From: Terriglobia bacterium
GTDB taxonomy: Bacteria > Acidobacteriota > Terriglobia > Bryobacterales > Bryobacteraceae
NCBI GenBank assembly: GCA_010084195.1
Contig: RGPS01000028.1
Location: 1 to 40,264, forward strand
DNA: 40,264 nucleotides
Reading direction: 5' to 3'
Position numbers and translations under genes: made by a program. The notes under the pieces were generated by a model that was given only the letters and a program-made list of their open reading frames with translations, searched no databases and had not been told where the DNA came from. Positions 1-8,357 of this stretch are shown one piece after another (positions within the stretch are counted from its first letter, which is position 1; each line of letters begins with the position of its first letter).

Positions 1-57
1 CAGAAGCAGGCTGCCCAGCGCGGCTACAAACTAGTGCCACTGGAGGCCGCTGCCTAA
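1..57 (+). CDS. C-terminal tail of a gene cut by the window edge
   Basis: An open frame runs from the first base to a TAA at 55-57 and encodes about 18 residues ending in GYKLVPLEAAA. The gene starts outside the window. The short tail (K/Q-rich, then GYKLVP) is reminiscent of the extreme C-termini of some transposases, but it is too short to assign and the function is left open. The next gene starts 85 bases downstream, and the gap shows no clear terminator. Confidence 0.3.
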   Translation, partial: QKQAAQRGYKLVPLEAAA

Positions 58-142
58 CTCATTGATAGCAATAGTTCCGCGTTGAGGTTCCTTAGAAGCT
101 GCTGTCGTTCCGGTCGGCTTTGCCTGATAGACTGATGCCCAT

Positions 143-1003
143 ATGGAATCCACCAGACGTCAGTTTCTTGTTGCTTCCGCCGGGGCGTTGGCTCTTTCAC
201 AGAACCTGTCCGGGGCTGGCTTGACCGCCAAAGACGTACTGGAGCGAATCCAGAAGAATGTGGGCGTTCCGTGGCGTACTGAGACCGTGGATACCATCAA
301 GTCCGGCAGTCTTGAAACCCCGATAACCGGCATCGCGACCACCATGATGGCGACCTTGGATGTCTGCCAGAAAGCCGCCGCAGAGGGTAAGAATTTCGTG
401 ATTACCCACGAGCCAACCTTCTTTGCCCACGAAGACAAGACTAACGCCCTGAAGGACGACCCGGTCTATCGTTTCAAACAGGACTTCCTCGATAAGAACA
501 AAATGGTCGTCATGCGCTTTCACGACCACTGGCACGCTCATAAGCCCGATGGCATCTTCACCGGCATGACCGAGCAGCTTGGCTGGACGAAAAATGTGGA
601 CCCGCAGAACCCCCGCCAGTTCCTCTTTGACGGTATTTCGCTGGCCGATTTCGCCGGTCAGATCAAAGGCAAACTCGGCATCAAAGCGATGCGTATTGTT
701 GGCGATCCCCAATTGCCTATCCGAAAAGTAGCCGCCAACTGGGGTTATGCCGGTGGCTTCCGGGGCTTCACACGTTCCGATATTGATGCCCTGATAGTAG
801 GTGAATCCAGGGAGTGGGAAATGGTGGAGTACGCCGCTGATGCGATTACTTCAGGCCAGAAAAAGGCGCTCATCATCCTGGGGCACATCCCGTCAGAACA
901 AGGCGGGATGAAGTATTGCGCCGAATGGCTGAAGGGTTTCATTACCGAGGTGCCAATCGGGTTTGTACCCGCCGCCGAGCCTTTCTGGACGCCTGGCGCC
1001 TGA
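143..1003 (+). CDS. Nif3-like dinuclear metal-centre protein with Tat signal
   Basis: Encodes 286 residues. The N-terminus STRRQFLVASAGALAL matches a twin-arginine signal (S/T-R-R-x-F-L followed by a hydrophobic stretch), so export is predicted. The mature part looks like the Nif3/YbgI family, which binds two metal ions: there is an early segment ending in NFVITHEPTFF (the family I-x-H-x-P/F metal-ligand stretch) near residues 85-95, a second H-rich stretch (FHDHWHAH) near residues 124-131, and a late GHIPSEQGGMKYCAEWLK stretch where the family has its second conserved H/E pair. The ATG at 143 is chosen because it gives a complete Tat signal. Nif3 proteins are usually cytoplasmic, so the signal is unusual. 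The biochemical function of the family is poorly defined and the substrate is unknown. It ends one base before the convergent acetyltransferase gene. Confidence 0.8.
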   Translation: MESTRRQFLVASAGALALSQNLSGAGLTAKDVLERIQKNVGVPWRTETVDTIKSGSLETPITGIATTMMATLDVCQKAAAEGKNFVITHEPTFFAHEDKTNALKDDPVYRFKQDFLDKNKMVVMRFHDHWHAHKPDGIFTGMTEQLGWTKNVDPQNPRQFLFDGISLADFAGQIKGKLGIKAMRIVGDPQLPIRKVAANWGYAGGFRGFTRSDIDALIVGESREWEMVEYAADAITSGQKKALIILGHIPSEQGGMKYCAEWLKGFITEVPIGFVPAAEPFWTPGA

Positions 1004-1004
1004 C

Positions 1005-1643
1005 CTAAGCCAACGGGGAGAGCTGGTTCCCTGCCGCGTCGAAGTTGTCGGGATGGAGCCACTTTCGAAAGGCTGCCTTCCGCGCCGGCCACTCGCTGTC
1101 CAGCATCGAGAACCACGCCGTATCACGGTTCTTCCCCTTCAGCATCATGTGCTGCCGGAAAATCCCCTCAAACTGGAAACCCAGGCGTTGTGCCGCACGC
1201 CGCGAGGGCCAGTTCAGCGAGTTGCACTTCCACTCGTAACGGCGATACCCGAGGCTCTCAAAAATGTAACTGGCCAGCAAGTATATTGCTTCCGTCGCAA
1301 TCCGGGATCGCTGTAACTCGGGGCTATACATGATGCCACCCACTTCAATCACGCCATGCTTCGGGTCGATCCGCATCAGGGAAGCAAGCCCCAGTGCCTG
1401 ACCGGAAGGAGCATCCAGGATCGAGAAGAACAACGGATCCGCCGTGCTGGCTTTGGCTCGCAACCCGGCTTCCAGATCAGCTTTCGAAAGGTACGGTCCA
1501 TCCGGCATCCACGTCCACAGCGCAGCATGTTCCTCGCCGCCAACGCGGGGCCACAGATCTTCCACGTGGAGGCTCGGGTCCACCGGAATCAGCGTGGCAT
1601 ACCTGCCTGCCAGCGGGATTCGTTCCGGCTGACGCGCGATCAT
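1005..1643 (-). CDS. GNAT-family N-acetyltransferase (RimJ/RimL-like)
   Basis: Encodes 212 residues. The GNAT fold is visible in the central part: IEVGGIMYSPELQRSRIATE, where beta-4 leads into the acetyl-CoA pyrophosphate loop (R-S-R-I-A-T), then the terminal FESLGYRRYEWKC and AAQRLGFQFEGIFRQHM, which is the pattern of RimJ/RimL-type enzymes acting on alpha-amino groups or small molecules. The start ATG overlaps the stop of the upstream membrane-fusion gene in an ATGA arrangement (1640-1643), so it is the third gene of the RND efflux operon. Acetylation of a pump substrate would fit this position, but that is inference. No signal peptide; probably cytoplasmic. The target is unknown. Confidence 0.85.
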   Translation of the reverse strand: MIARQPERIPLAGRYATLIPVDPSLHVEDLWPRVGGEEHAALWTWMPDGPYLSKADLEAGLRAKASTADPLFFSILDAPSGQALGLASLMRIDPKHGVIEVGGIMYSPELQRSRIATEAIYLLASYIFESLGYRRYEWKCNSLNWPSRRAAQRLGFQFEGIFRQHMMLKGKNRDTAWFSMLDSEWPARKAAFRKWLHPDNFDAAGNQLSPLA

Positions 1644-2998
1644 CGGCCCGGTCCGCGGCCAGGTGTCTTCATCAGCGTCGGTTTTACCTTCACGCCTTCC
1701 AGAACCTTGTCACCCGCGTTGATGACAACCTGGTCGCCTTCGTTGAGGCCGCTCAGGACTTCCACCGATTCGCCGGTATCGCGCCCCAGTTGCACCAGTT
1801 GGATGTGGACGGTATTATCCGGGCGCACCAGCGCGACCTGCGGGCCCTGTGCGCGAATCAGCAGGGCTTCCGCCCGCACGGTGACGGGTGGCTCTCGTCG
1901 TGGCGTCTTGAACTGCACCTGCGCGTACATGCCGGGCAGCAGCAAGCCCGCTTTATTGTCCACCTGAACTTCCGCCAGCAACGTTCTGCTGGAGGGGTCC
2001 AGCGCATCAGCCGTGTGTGTCACGGTGCCCTCGAACATCTTTGAGGGCAGATCCGGAACCTTGATAACTGCTTTGGTGCCGACCTTCATCCCGCCTGCCT
2101 CTGCCTGCGGAACGTTGATGTACGTCCGGACCCGCGTCGTCTGTGCGATGCGGAAAAGCAGGGTGCTGCCTTCGTTTACCAGAGCCCCGGTATCCACATT
2201 GCGCACCGTAATGACGCCGAAGAATGGTGCCGTGACACGCTGGTGGCTTTCCACTTCCACCAGGCGTCCAACATTCGCCATCGCCGCAGAAACCGAACTC
2301 CTTGTTGCGTTGACGGCCTTCTCCAGGGCAAGAACATTGGCCTTCTGGGCGGAGTGCTGCGCCTGAAAGTTGTCGTTCTCCTGCTTCGAGACCGCTCCCA
2401 GCTTCACCAGTGCGGCGTAGCGTTCTGCCGTGGTTCGGGCAAGCTGTTCATTCGCGCGGCCCTGTTCCAGGCTGGCATTCGCCTGTTCCTGCACAGCCCG
2501 TGTTTGTTCCAGTGTGGCGCGGGCCTGCTGTAGTTGTTGCACCAGTTCCGGGGCATCGACTTCGGCCAGCAACTGGCCCTCTTTTACCTTGTCGCCAATA
2601 TCCACGAGGCGCCTTTTCAGGTAGCCGGTGGCGCGCGCCAGAATGGGGGCCTCGGTGACAGCCTGAATGTTGCCGGGCAATAGCAGCTGGTATGTTCCGG
2701 ACGCCCTCTCGGCCTTGTAGACGTTCACCAGCAGATCCTGGGCGTTGTCGTCTTTCGCCTGCTCCACCAGTTTCGTCTGGCGTTCCTGGCGGGGCATATA
2801 ACCTGTCACAAAAGCGACAATCATGGCTGCAATTCCGAGGATCGCGATGAGCCACAGCGCTACAGACGACGGTCGCCGTGTTCGCTGGTGTGCCGGTTTT
2901 TCGTGGCTAAGCCGGATCTCCTGCTCTGCCACCTTATCGCGGAGTAAGGCGATTTCTGCGCGTAATTGGTCTTCGTTCTCCATGCCGTCCCGGGTCAC
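1640..2998 (-). CDS. RND efflux periplasmic adaptor (membrane fusion protein)
   Basis: Encodes 452 residues. Order: a short cytoplasmic coiled coil (about 7-35), one membrane anchor (about 46-66, WLIAILGIAAMIVAFVTGY), a lipoyl/barrel-sandwich half (ATGYLKRRLVDIGDKVKEGQ and VDAPEL), a long Gln/Ala-rich alpha-hairpin (about 155-240) that would contact an outer-membrane channel, then the second lipoyl half (VTAPFFGVITVRNVDTGALV) and the beta-barrel. This is the AcrA/MdtA type. The GTG at 2996-2998 overlaps the TGA of the pump gene and has AGGG five bases upstream; an ATG 15 bases further in is the alternative start. It overlaps the acetyltransferase gene by 4 bp. No outer-membrane factor gene lies in the window, so the pump probably borrows a TolC-like channel encoded elsewhere. 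Confidence 0.9.
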   Translation of the reverse strand: MTRDGMENEDQLRAEIALLRDKVAEQEIRLSHEKPAHQRTRRPSSVALWLIAILGIAAMIVAFVTGYMPRQERQTKLVEQAKDDNAQDLLVNVYKAERASGTYQLLLPGNIQAVTEAPILARATGYLKRRLVDIGDKVKEGQLLAEVDAPELVQQLQQARATLEQTRAVQEQANASLEQGRANEQLARTTAERYAALVKLGAVSKQENDNFQAQHSAQKANVLALEKAVNATRSSVSAAMANVGRLVEVESHQRVTAPFFGVITVRNVDTGALVNEGSTLLFRIAQTTRVRTYINVPQAEAGGMKVGTKAVIKVPDLPSKMFEGTVTHTADALDPSSRTLLAEVQVDNKAGLLLPGMYAQVQFKTPRREPPVTVRAEALLIRAQGPQVALVRPDNTVHIQLVQLGRDTGESVEVLSGLNEGDQVVINAGDKVLEGVKVKPTLMKTPGRGPGR

Positions 2999-5900
2999 GC
3001 TTGCCCTTCATTCAGGTAGATGCTCACGTCGGCGCGCTCCTCTTCCTCAATCTGCTGGTCGAAGTCCACCGGAGGCTTCCGCCTCATCAACTTGTAGACC
3101 ACCGGGACCACGAATAGTGTGGTCAGTGTTGCAAAAGCCAGGCCGCCAATCACGGCGCGTCCCAGGGGCGAGTTTTGCTCGCCGCCCTCACCCAAACCCA
3201 GAGCCATCGGCAACATGCCGATCAGCATGGCTGCCGCCGTCATTAAGACGGGCCGGATTCGGACGCTGCCGGCCGAAAGTGCTGCCTCACGAGCATTCAT
3301 ACCCTCCAGCCTCTGGTCGTTGGCAAACACAACTACCAGAATGCTGTTCGCGGTTGCCACGCCGATGCACATGATCGCACCCATGAGAGAGGGCACGCTG
3401 AATGTGGTCTGGGTGACGAACAGAATCCAGATGATACCGGCCAGAGCGCCGGGCAGGGCGGAAAGAATAATGAAGGGGTCCAGCCACGACTGGAAGTTCA
3501 GGGCCATCAGGAAGTACACCAGGACAATCGCGAAAACCAGGCCCAGCCCCAGGCGCTGAAAGGAGCTCTTCATGGTTGCGGCCTGACCGCGAATTTCAAT
3601 GGTGGCTCCACGTGGCAATTGGGGGGTTACTTCATTGACGATTTTCTGCACCGCATCGGTTACGCTGCCCAGGTCCTGATTGTCGATATTGGCATAGACA
3701 TCGAAGACAGGAACTGAATTGTAGTGGTTCACAATCTGTGGCGCGGTGGTTCGGCGCGTCCCGGCCAGGTTGGCGAGGATCTGCGCCCCACCCTGATTCG
3801 AACTCGACGGGTTGCCGTAGGCTGACGTCGCCTGGTTGGGGCCCTGACTGATGGAGGCGGCGTTGGCTCCGGATGTCCCCATGGCGGCGTCCGCAGTTCT
3901 TGCGGAGAAACCGGTAAGCGGGGCGATGGGCGTACGCATCAGCGCGTCAATAGAGTCGATACGCCGCTGCGGCGTCTGCACGGCCACCTGATAGTTCACG
4001 CCGGTTGCCCAGTTCATCCATTGGGTGGGTGCAATCTGGCCCGAACCGCTGAGCGAGATCAGCATACTATTCGAAACATCTCGTTGCGTCAGACCCACTT
4101 GCCCGGCTTTTTCGCGATCCACGTTGACGGTAATTTCGGGGTAATCGAAAACCTGGTGAATATGGACGTCGGCCGCACCTGGAACGCGGGTCAGTTTCGC
4201 CTGCACCAGTTGCGCCATCGCTATCCCGGCCTCGGTGTTGCGCGTGGCGATCTGAACATCGATCGGTGCCGGCAAGCCAAAGTTCAGAATCTGGTTGGTG
4301 ATATTGGCTGCTTCGAAGAAGAAGACGACATCCGGGAACGCCTGATTGAGGCGTTTGCGCAGACGCCTCGTGTACTCGGCGGTACCTGTTTTCCGCTCCT
4401 TCTTCAGCGAGAGCATGATTTCGCCGTCGCTGACGCCGATCGTCGGGCTGTCTCCATAGGCCAGGCTCGTTCCGCCGGCGGGAAGGCCGATCACGTCAAT
4501 AACCGTCTCCAGATCCGACTTCGGAATGACCTTGCGGATTTCATCTTCAATCTTGCCGAAGATCACTTCCGTTTCTTCGAGGCGCACTCCGGCGGGGGCA
4601 CGTGCATGGAGGCGTAACTGCCCGGAATCAACCGTGGGAAAGAAGTCGCTGCCGATGAACTGGATCAGCCCCAGCGAGCCGATGGAGAATAGCATAAAAC
4701 CGGCCAACACTACTTTGGCGTGATCCAGCGACCAGTCGAGCAGCCCCGTGTAGAACCCGCGCATCCTCTCAAAGCCATTGTTGAACTTGTAGTGGGTGGC
4801 CCAGATAATGCCCTTTCCCCCGGACGATTCACCGTGTTCGCCCATCAGATAGAGCTTCATTTCCGGTCCCAGCATGTGATGCACCATGGTCGGCACCAGG
4901 GTTCGCGACAGAACATAGGAAGCGAGCATAGCGAAAACCACCGACAGAGCCATGGGTGTGAACAGGAAGCGCGCCGCGCCATTCAACAGTAAAACCGGAA
5001 CAAACACCACGCAGATACAAAGTGTGGAAACCAGCGCGGGGGTGGCAATTTGCTGCGCCCCGTCCAGCACGGCCCGTACCAGCGGTTTCTTCATGCCCAT
5101 GTTGCGGTGGATGTTCTCAATGGCAACCGTTGCGTCATCCACCAGAATTCCGACCGCCAGCGCGAGACCGCCCAGCGTCATCACGTTGATGGTCTGCCCG
5201 GTCAGGTTCAGCACGATGATCGAACTCAGAATCGACAGCGGGATTGAGACGCAGACGATGATGGTGCTGCGCCAGCTTCCCAGAAACAACAGGATCATCA
5301 TGCCCGTCAGGCAGGCTGCGATGATGGCTTCGCGAACCACGCCTTCAATGGAGGCGCGGACGAATAACGACTGGTCAGCCAGCAGCCGCAGGTCGAGTTC
5401 CGGTGGCAATGTCAGCGCAATTTTCTGGAGCTGCTTTTTCACGTTCGCAACAATGTCGATGGTCGATGCCCGCCCGTTGCGCAGAATCGTCATCAGCGAA
5501 CCGCGGGTGCCATCCACGCGGACCATGCTGCCCTGCACGGCCGAGCCGTCGCGGACATTGGCCACGTCCTTCATGTAGACCACAGCGCCGTTGACAACCT
5601 TTACCGGCAACATCCCGAGCTCGTCAATCGCGCGCGGGCTCGAATTCATGCGGATTGTGTAATCGCGCGCTCCGAACTTCGCCGAGCCGCCGGGCAGGAT
5701 CAGGTTCTGCAGATTGAGGGCATTCGAGACATCAGTTGCCGAAACGTTCTTGGCGTACATCGCTTCCGGGTCAAGATCCACCATCACCATGCGGTATTTG
5801 CCGCCGGAGGGACCCGGGATGGTGGTCCCCTGCACGGTCGCCAGACCCAGGCGCACAAAATTGCTGCCGTAATCGAAAAGTTGCTGTTCACTCAGCGTTT

Positions 5901-6339
5901 TGCTGCCCAGGCCAAGCTGCAGCACCGGGACGCTGGAGGCGTCGTACTTGATGACGGAGGGAGGGAACATCCCCGGAGGCATGAAGCGGAGTGAAGACTG
6001 CGAACTGGAAACTACCTGACTCTGCGCCAGTTCGACGCGGGCCCCCGGTTGCAGGTAAAGGCGAAGGATGGAAACACCGTTGTAGGACTGCGATTCGATA
6101 TGCTCAATGTCGTTTACGTTTGAGGTGGCGATGCGCTCAAACTGGGTGACGACACGCTTTTCCATCTCGTCGGCCGAGATGCCGTTGTAGTTGAAAACGA
6201 CGCTGAGAACCGGCAAATCGATAATCGGGAAGATATCCACGGGCATCGTGTAGATCGAGATGCCGCCCAGCAGGGTAATCATCAACGCCATGATGACGAA
6301 GGTATAAGGCCGCGTAAGGGCGAGTCGAACGATCCACAT
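2995..6339 (-). CDS. RND efflux pump inner-membrane permease (HAE1/AcrB-like)
   Basis: Encodes 1114 residues, slightly longer than AcrB-type pumps. Seen: first membrane helix (YTFVIMALMITLLGGISIY), two large periplasmic loops each followed by six-helix bundles, and the proton-relay pair in TM4, GILVDDATVAIENIHR (around residues 395-410). In the TM10 segment the text is GVATANSILVVVFAND (around 990-1005): the position held by the relay lysine in AcrB is alanine. A Gly/Ser/Asn/Gln-rich stretch (about 815-855) is inserted in the second periplasmic loop. The protein is a proton-driven drug/metabolite exporter by family; the substrate cannot be told. It is the first gene of the operon pump-adaptor-acetyltransferase, with a GGAG upstream of the ATG at 6339. 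Confidence 0.93.
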   Translation of the reverse strand: MWIVRLALTRPYTFVIMALMITLLGGISIYTMPVDIFPIIDLPVLSVVFNYNGISADEMEKRVVTQFERIATSNVNDIEHIESQSYNGVSILRLYLQPGARVELAQSQVVSSSQSSLRFMPPGMFPPSVIKYDASSVPVLQLGLGSKTLSEQQLFDYGSNFVRLGLATVQGTTIPGPSGGKYRMVMVDLDPEAMYAKNVSATDVSNALNLQNLILPGGSAKFGARDYTIRMNSSPRAIDELGMLPVKVVNGAVVYMKDVANVRDGSAVQGSMVRVDGTRGSLMTILRNGRASTIDIVANVKKQLQKIALTLPPELDLRLLADQSLFVRASIEGVVREAIIAACLTGMMILLFLGSWRSTIIVCVSIPLSILSSIIVLNLTGQTINVMTLGGLALAVGILVDDATVAIENIHRNMGMKKPLVRAVLDGAQQIATPALVSTLCICVVFVPVLLLNGAARFLFTPMALSVVFAMLASYVLSRTLVPTMVHHMLGPEMKLYLMGEHGESSGGKGIIWATHYKFNNGFERMRGFYTGLLDWSLDHAKVVLAGFMLFSIGSLGLIQFIGSDFFPTVDSGQLRLHARAPAGVRLEETEVIFGKIEDEIRKVIPKSDLETVIDVIGLPAGGTSLAYGDSPTIGVSDGEIMLSLKKERKTGTAEYTRRLRKRLNQAFPDVVFFFEAANITNQILNFGLPAPIDVQIATRNTEAGIAMAQLVQAKLTRVPGAADVHIHQVFDYPEITVNVDREKAGQVGLTQRDVSNSMLISLSGSGQIAPTQWMNWATGVNYQVAVQTPQRRIDSIDALMRTPIAPLTGFSARTADAAMGTSGANAASISQGPNQATSAYGNPSSSNQGGAQILANLAGTRRTTAPQIVNHYNSVPVFDVYANIDNQDLGSVTDAVQKIVNEVTPQLPRGATIEIRGQAATMKSSFQRLGLGLVFAIVLVYFLMALNFQSWLDPFIILSALPGALAGIIWILFVTQTTFSVPSLMGAIMCIGVATANSILVVVFANDQRLEGMNAREAALSAGSVRIRPVLMTAAAMLIGMLPMALGLGEGGEQNSPLGRAVIGGLAFATLTTLFVVPVVYKLMRRKPPVDFDQQIEEEERADVSIYLNEGQA

Positions 6340-6494
6340 GCAGGTTTATCGGCTCCTTTAACGTTTTGGCGACGTGGTCCAGGACGTTATCTTGGCATTG
6401 TATCGAACGCCCCGGACTGGCCTGACGCGTCAAAAAGCCTTTTGGTGCCCCGGGTTGCGTGCTACCATACGGAAGTACGACCTGTACGCCTCGC

Positions 6495-6587
6495 GGAGAG
6501 GTGGCTGAGTGGTCGAAAGCAGCGGTTTGCTAAACCGTCGTACTTCTTAAAGAGGTACCAGGGGTTCAAATCCCCTCCTCTCCGCCA
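6495..6587 (+). tRNA. tRNA-Ser (anticodon GCT)
   Basis: The cloverleaf folds by eye. Acceptor GGAGAGG (6495-6501) pairs with CCTCTCC (6577-6583), followed by G and an encoded CCA (6585-6587). D stem GCT/AGC (6504-6506/6518-6520). Anticodon stem 6522-6526/6534-6538 with loop TTGCTAA; the anticodon GCT is at 6529-6531 and reads AGC/AGU. The long variable arm (stem about 6541-6557, seven pairs) is diagnostic of a class II serine tRNA. T stem AGGGG/CCCCT with loop TTCAAAT. Nothing clear is seen between the divergent pump start (6339) and the tRNA. A damaged gene cluster begins 50 bases downstream. Confidence 0.96.
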
Positions 6588-6636
6588 TCTTCCCTCCTGT
6601 TCCTGGACTTCCACACACTGTAAACTGTTGTAATTC

Positions 6637-8134
6637 ATGTCTGTCTCCCGGCAAACCCGTCGAAACTTCCTTTCTGCCTCCGCCCTTTCTGCCGCTGTCG
6701 CCCTGACTCCGCAGGCCGGAAGTGCCGCTCCCGCCACCCGCCCGAACATTCTGTTTGCCATTGCGGACGACTGGTCCTGGCCTTTTGCGTCCATTGATGG
6801 CGATAAATCGGTGCAGACGCCGAACTTCGACCGGATCGCCCGCGAAGGGGTCCTGTTTCGTCAGGCCCACACCGCAGCCCCCAGTTGTACGGCCTCACGG
6901 GGCTCCATTCTCTCGGGACAGTGGTTCGCCCGCCTCGAACAGGGTGGCGATCTCTGGGGCACTCTTCCTTCCAAAGTCGATGTTTACCCGGATATCCTGG
7001 AGCGCTCGGGCTACTGTGTCGGTTTCACCGGCAAGGGTTGGGATCCAGGTGATTTCCGCCCCGGCGGAAGGACCCGGAATCCAGCCGGTACCGAATTCAA
7101 CAAGCGGACCGCCGAGCTGGCGAACAAAAATATTTCGAAGCTCGACTACGTCAGCAATTTCAATGACTTCCTCGCCACCCGCAAGTCGGGTCAGCCCTTT
7201 TGTTTCTGGTATGGCGGGCATGAACCGCACCGGACGTACGAGGCAGGGTCGGGCGTGAGGGCAGGGAAGAGGCTGGAAGATGTTCGCCTTCCCACAGGGC
7301 TTCCCGATTCGCCGGAGGTCCGCAGCGACCTGCTCGATTATGCGCTCGAAATCGAATGGTTCGATACCCAACTGGGACGCATGCGTGGTCACCGGCGACA
7401 ATGGTCTTCCTTTCCCCCGAGCCAAAGCGAATGTTTATGGGAATGGAACCCACGTTCCCCTGGCCGTCCGCTGGGGTGCGAAAGTGCCTGCAGGCCGCAC
7501 GGTAGACGACTTTATCAGCCTGCCCGACCTCGCGCCCACCTTCCTGCAGGCTGCGGGTCTGCAGCCGACCTCGGCCATGACTGCCCGGAGTTTCCTCGAT
7601 ATTTTGAAGAGCAAGCGTTCGGGACGGGTGGACCCTCGGCGGGAACGCATTTTTGCAGGCCGCGAACGGCATACTATTGCCCAGCCGGATAGTGCTGCCG
7701 GGTACCCGATGCGTTCCATTCGGACCCGGGATTTCCTCTACGTTCGCAACTACCGCCCGGAGCGTTTCCCCGCTGGTGTGGATACGAAGAAGGCGAACGC
7801 TTATCGGGATATCGATCCGGGTCCGGCCAAGACCTTTATGATGGATCATCGCGCGGACCCCGTCGTCGCCAATCTGTTTGAACTCGGCTTCGGGAAACGC
7901 CCGGCCGAAGAGCTGTACGACCTCCGCACGGACCCGGCGGAACAGAAGAATCTGGTCTCTGACCCAGCCCGGGCTGCGATCAGGACGAAGCTGGCGGCCG
8001 CCCTCGAAGCTCAACTGAAGGCCTGGAAAGATCCCCGTGCAATGGGCGCGGGAGATGAATTCGACGAATACCCCTACTACGGTTCGCGAGACGTGACGAA
8101 CTTTTTCGACAAGTCGGCCACACCTGCAAAATAG
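6637..8134 (+). pseudogene. Secreted sulfatase, broken by internal deletion and frameshift
   Basis: The 5' part (6637 to about 7390) encodes a Tat-type signal (SRQTRRNFLSASALSAAV), the metal-binding start RPNILFAIADDWS (D44, D45) and the formylglycine motif C-T-A-S-R at residue 84, then KGWDPG and YGGHEPHRTYE, as in type I sulfatases (arylsulfatase A family). The 3' part continues in another frame: VVTGDNGLPFPRAKANVYG, then the C-terminal subdomain to 8134 (EELYDLRTDPAEQKNLV). The switch falls near 7381-7390, where LGRM is directly followed by VVTGDNG. In this family about 13-15 residues normally lie between them, so a deletion of roughly 40 bases (length 2 modulo 3) explains both the gap and the shift. 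Upstream of the break the protein keeps its active site but would lose the second metal-ligand region. A real inactivation is favoured; an assembly error is possible. Confidence 0.85.
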
Positions 8135-8156
8135 TGGCTCTGTTGTGCCTGGAAAA

Positions 8157-8287
8157 ATAGTGTCCCCTTCAAACTGAAGCCTGGCAGGGCGAGGGGGGCA
8201 AGGCAGTTCCTTCCCCTGCCGCCCATCCCCCCTCAAAACCGGATCAAACCACACCTGTGGGTGACTTCAAAAAGGGGAGACTCTCAG
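8157..8287. repeat. Possible MITE-like element with imperfect terminal inverted repeats
   Basis: Between the broken sulfatase and the PQQ dehydrogenase, AGTGTCCCCTTC...TGAAG (about 8159-8179) is matched in inverted orientation by CTTCAAAAAGGGGAGACT (about 8265-8283): 10 of the first 11 bases of each arm agree (AGT-G/C-TCCCCTT). Between them lies a GC-rich imperfect hairpin (about 8191-8227). There is no coding sequence inside. This could be a non-autonomous element or an insertion-sequence end remnant; a chance inverted repeat or a terminator without a T tract cannot be excluded. The rest of the 8135-8357 gap holds no gene. Confidence 0.3.
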
Positions 8288-8357
8288 GGAGCTACGACAG
8301 TCAGGCAAAGGTGGCTTGACTCACCGACTGCTCTGTAATAACGTTGCTCTTTATTAC

